Source: Rhodocyclaceae bacterium
GTDB taxonomy: Bacteria > Pseudomonadota > Gammaproteobacteria > Burkholderiales > Rhodocyclaceae
Length of the DNA stretch: 64,000 nt
Direction of reading: 5' to 3'
Assembly: GCA_016791145.1 (NCBI GenBank)
Contig: JAEUNJ010000069.1
Span: forward strand, 27,022 to 91,021
The notes beneath the pieces were generated by a model that saw only the letters and a program-made list of their open reading frames with translations, was not told the origin of the DNA and ran no database searches. The translations under genes and the position numbers were made by a program. This document shows positions 63,089-64,000 of this stretch, piece by piece; position 1 is the stretch's first letter, and each line of letters begins with the position of its first letter.

Positions 63089-64000
63089 ATGGACCGGACA
63101 GGCATCCCCGCCGCATCCCGCCCCCCGACGCCGGGCGTGCCCCTGTCGGCCCTGCTGTCCCGGCTCGTCTGGCTGAGCCTGCTGCCGCTGGTCCTGGTGG
63201 CCCTGTGGCTGGCGGCGGACAGTTTCCTGACCCGCTGGCGCGACAGCGACCGGGAGGCCACCAACCTGGTGACCAACTTCGCCACCGCCATCGACGGCAA
63301 CCTGCAATCGCGGCTCGCCGCCCTGGCGGTGCTGGCGGCCTCGCCGCTGGCGGACGATCCGGCCCGCTGGCCCGACCTCCACGTCGAGGCCCAGGGCTAC
63401 CGGAGCCAGTTCGGCAGCCACGTCCTCCTGGTAGACGGAAACATGACCCCGGTCTTCAACACCCGCCTGGCCTATGGCGCGGCCATGCCGCCCCTGCCCC
63501 GCCCGGCGGGCCGCGCCGCCGTGCCGGCGGCCTTCGCCGAGGGGCGGCCCGCCGTCGGCGACCTGTTCGTCGGTCCGCTGGCCCGCCAGCCCATGGTCGC
63601 GCTGGCCGTGCCGGTGAGCCGCGACGGCCGCGTGCCCTTCGTCCTGCTCTCGGTCATGGAGCGTTCCCAGTTCGAGGCGCGCTTCGCGAAGGCGTCGCTG
63701 CCCCCCGGCTGGTTCCTCAGCCTGAAGGACGGCACCGGCCGGCCCCTCGCCGAGGCCGGCGCCGCCGGGGCCGCCGCGCCGGCCGCCGACGACCGGGAGT
63801 TCGCCGTCCCCTCGCGGGCGGCCCCGTGGACCTATGTTTTGCGCATCCCGGCGGCGCACCATCGTGCCGATCTGCTGGAGGCCGGCGCCACCCTGGCGGC
63901 CGCCGTCCTGGGCACCCTCGCCGTCGGCTTCCTCGGCGTGCGCTCGGCGAGCCGCCGCCTGGGGCGGGAGGTGGCCTCCCTGGCCGGGCCGTCCGACCCG
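63089..64000 (+). CDS. Cache-type membrane sensor protein (partial, C-terminus beyond window)
   Basis: The first 304 residues are visible and the frame stays open to the window edge. A transmembrane helix (about 26-44, LVWLSLLPLVLVALWLAAD) is followed by a periplasmic double-Cache-like region (TNFATAIDGNLQSRLAALAVLA, SHVLLVDGNMTPVFNT, MVALAVPVSRDGRVPFVLLSV) and a second helix at about 266-288 (LAAAVLGTLAVGFLGVR). The output domain, probably a histidine kinase or GGDEF domain, is not in the window. The ATG at 63089 has AAAGGAG 7 bases upstream. It resembles in layout the partial sensor at the left edge. Confidence 0.85.
   Translation, partial: MDRTGIPAASRPPTPGVPLSALLSRLVWLSLLPLVLVALWLAADSFLTRWRDSDREATNLVTNFATAIDGNLQSRLAALAVLAASPLADDPARWPDLHVEAQGYRSQFGSHVLLVDGNMTPVFNTRLAYGAAMPPLPRPAGRAAVPAAFAEGRPAVGDLFVGPLARQPMVALAVPVSRDGRVPFVLLSVMERSQFEARFAKASLPPGWFLSLKDGTGRPLAEAGAAGAAAPAADDREFAVPSRAAPWTYVLRIPAAHHRADLLEAGATLAAAVLGTLAVGFLGVRSASRRLGREVASLAGPSDP

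Overview
This window comes from a very G+C-rich Gram-negative bacterium. Codon third positions are almost all G or C, coding density is high, and many genes are joined by ATGA, GTGA or TTGA stop/start overlaps. The gene content (3-hydroxybenzoate/gentisate catabolism, an NtrC/RpoN-type porin-glnK-amtB operon, UbiK, ComM, YrfG, many Cache/PAS/GGDEF/EAL proteins) fits a betaproteobacterium, most likely Rhodocyclales (Thauera/Azoarcus-like). That placement is inferred from content, not from a marker gene. No rRNA, tRNA, CRISPR array or transposase was seen.

Layout. (1) 1-12.1 kb: a sensor protein cut by the window edge and coupled to an amino-acid-type binding protein; an EF-G paralogue with a clear terminator; a secreted peroxiredoxin; and a three-gene signalling operon (hybrid kinase, REC-PAS-GGDEF-EAL, HDOD-REC-GGDEF). 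(2) 12.7-19.2 kb, minus strand: a FeoB-like transporter with a degenerate G domain, yrfG, a secreted DsrE-like protein, a Bcr/CflA-type efflux pump, comM and ubiK. (3) 19.3-22.3 kb: two NtrC-like sites and a sigma-54 promoter in front of a TorF-family porin, glnK and amtB, closed by a terminator. (4) 22.4-41.5 kb: the most distinctive block. It encodes a TolC-family channel, a 3592-residue LEPR-XLL/DUF4347/RTX-type protein, a DUF3467 protein, a GAF-HlyD fusion, a PqqD-like/M50-protease/HlyD fusion, a SecA-derived protein without the ATPase motifs, and a third membrane-fusion protein. No ABC ATPase is present, so this looks like a dedicated but unorthodox export system. (5) 41.5-45.7 kb: a small inverted-repeat element, gamma-glutamyltransferase, a PilZ/YcgR-like protein, GloC and a MarR regulator. 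(6) 45.7-47.8 kb: 3-hydroxybenzoate 6-hydroxylase with a strong promoter/operator, and an NTF2-like protein. (7) 47.9-54.3 kb: a six-gene signalling operon (HTH-REC, pseudokinase-like protein, two single receivers, CHASE-PAS-LOV-like kinase, HD-GYP). (8) 54.5-60.1 kb, minus strand: a REC-DUF3369-GGDEF-EAL protein, a binding lipoprotein and a sensor kinase, all overlapping. (9) 60.4-62.8 kb: fumarylpyruvate hydrolase and gentisate 1,2-dioxygenase, divergent from a second MarR gene. (10) 63.1 kb to the end: another Cache-type sensor, cut by the edge.

How it fits together. Blocks 5, 6 and 9 together give 3-hydroxybenzoate to gentisate to maleylpyruvate, then fumarylpyruvate to fumarate and pyruvate. 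The maleylpyruvate isomerase is not in the window. Blocks 1, 5, 7 and 8 form a dense c-di-GMP and phosphorelay network (GGDEF, EAL, HD-GYP and PilZ proteins). Such networks often control surface attachment, which would suit the giant secreted protein of block 4, but no direct link is visible in the sequence. Three short REP-type hairpins and two related repeat arms lie in the gaps from 47 to 63 kb.
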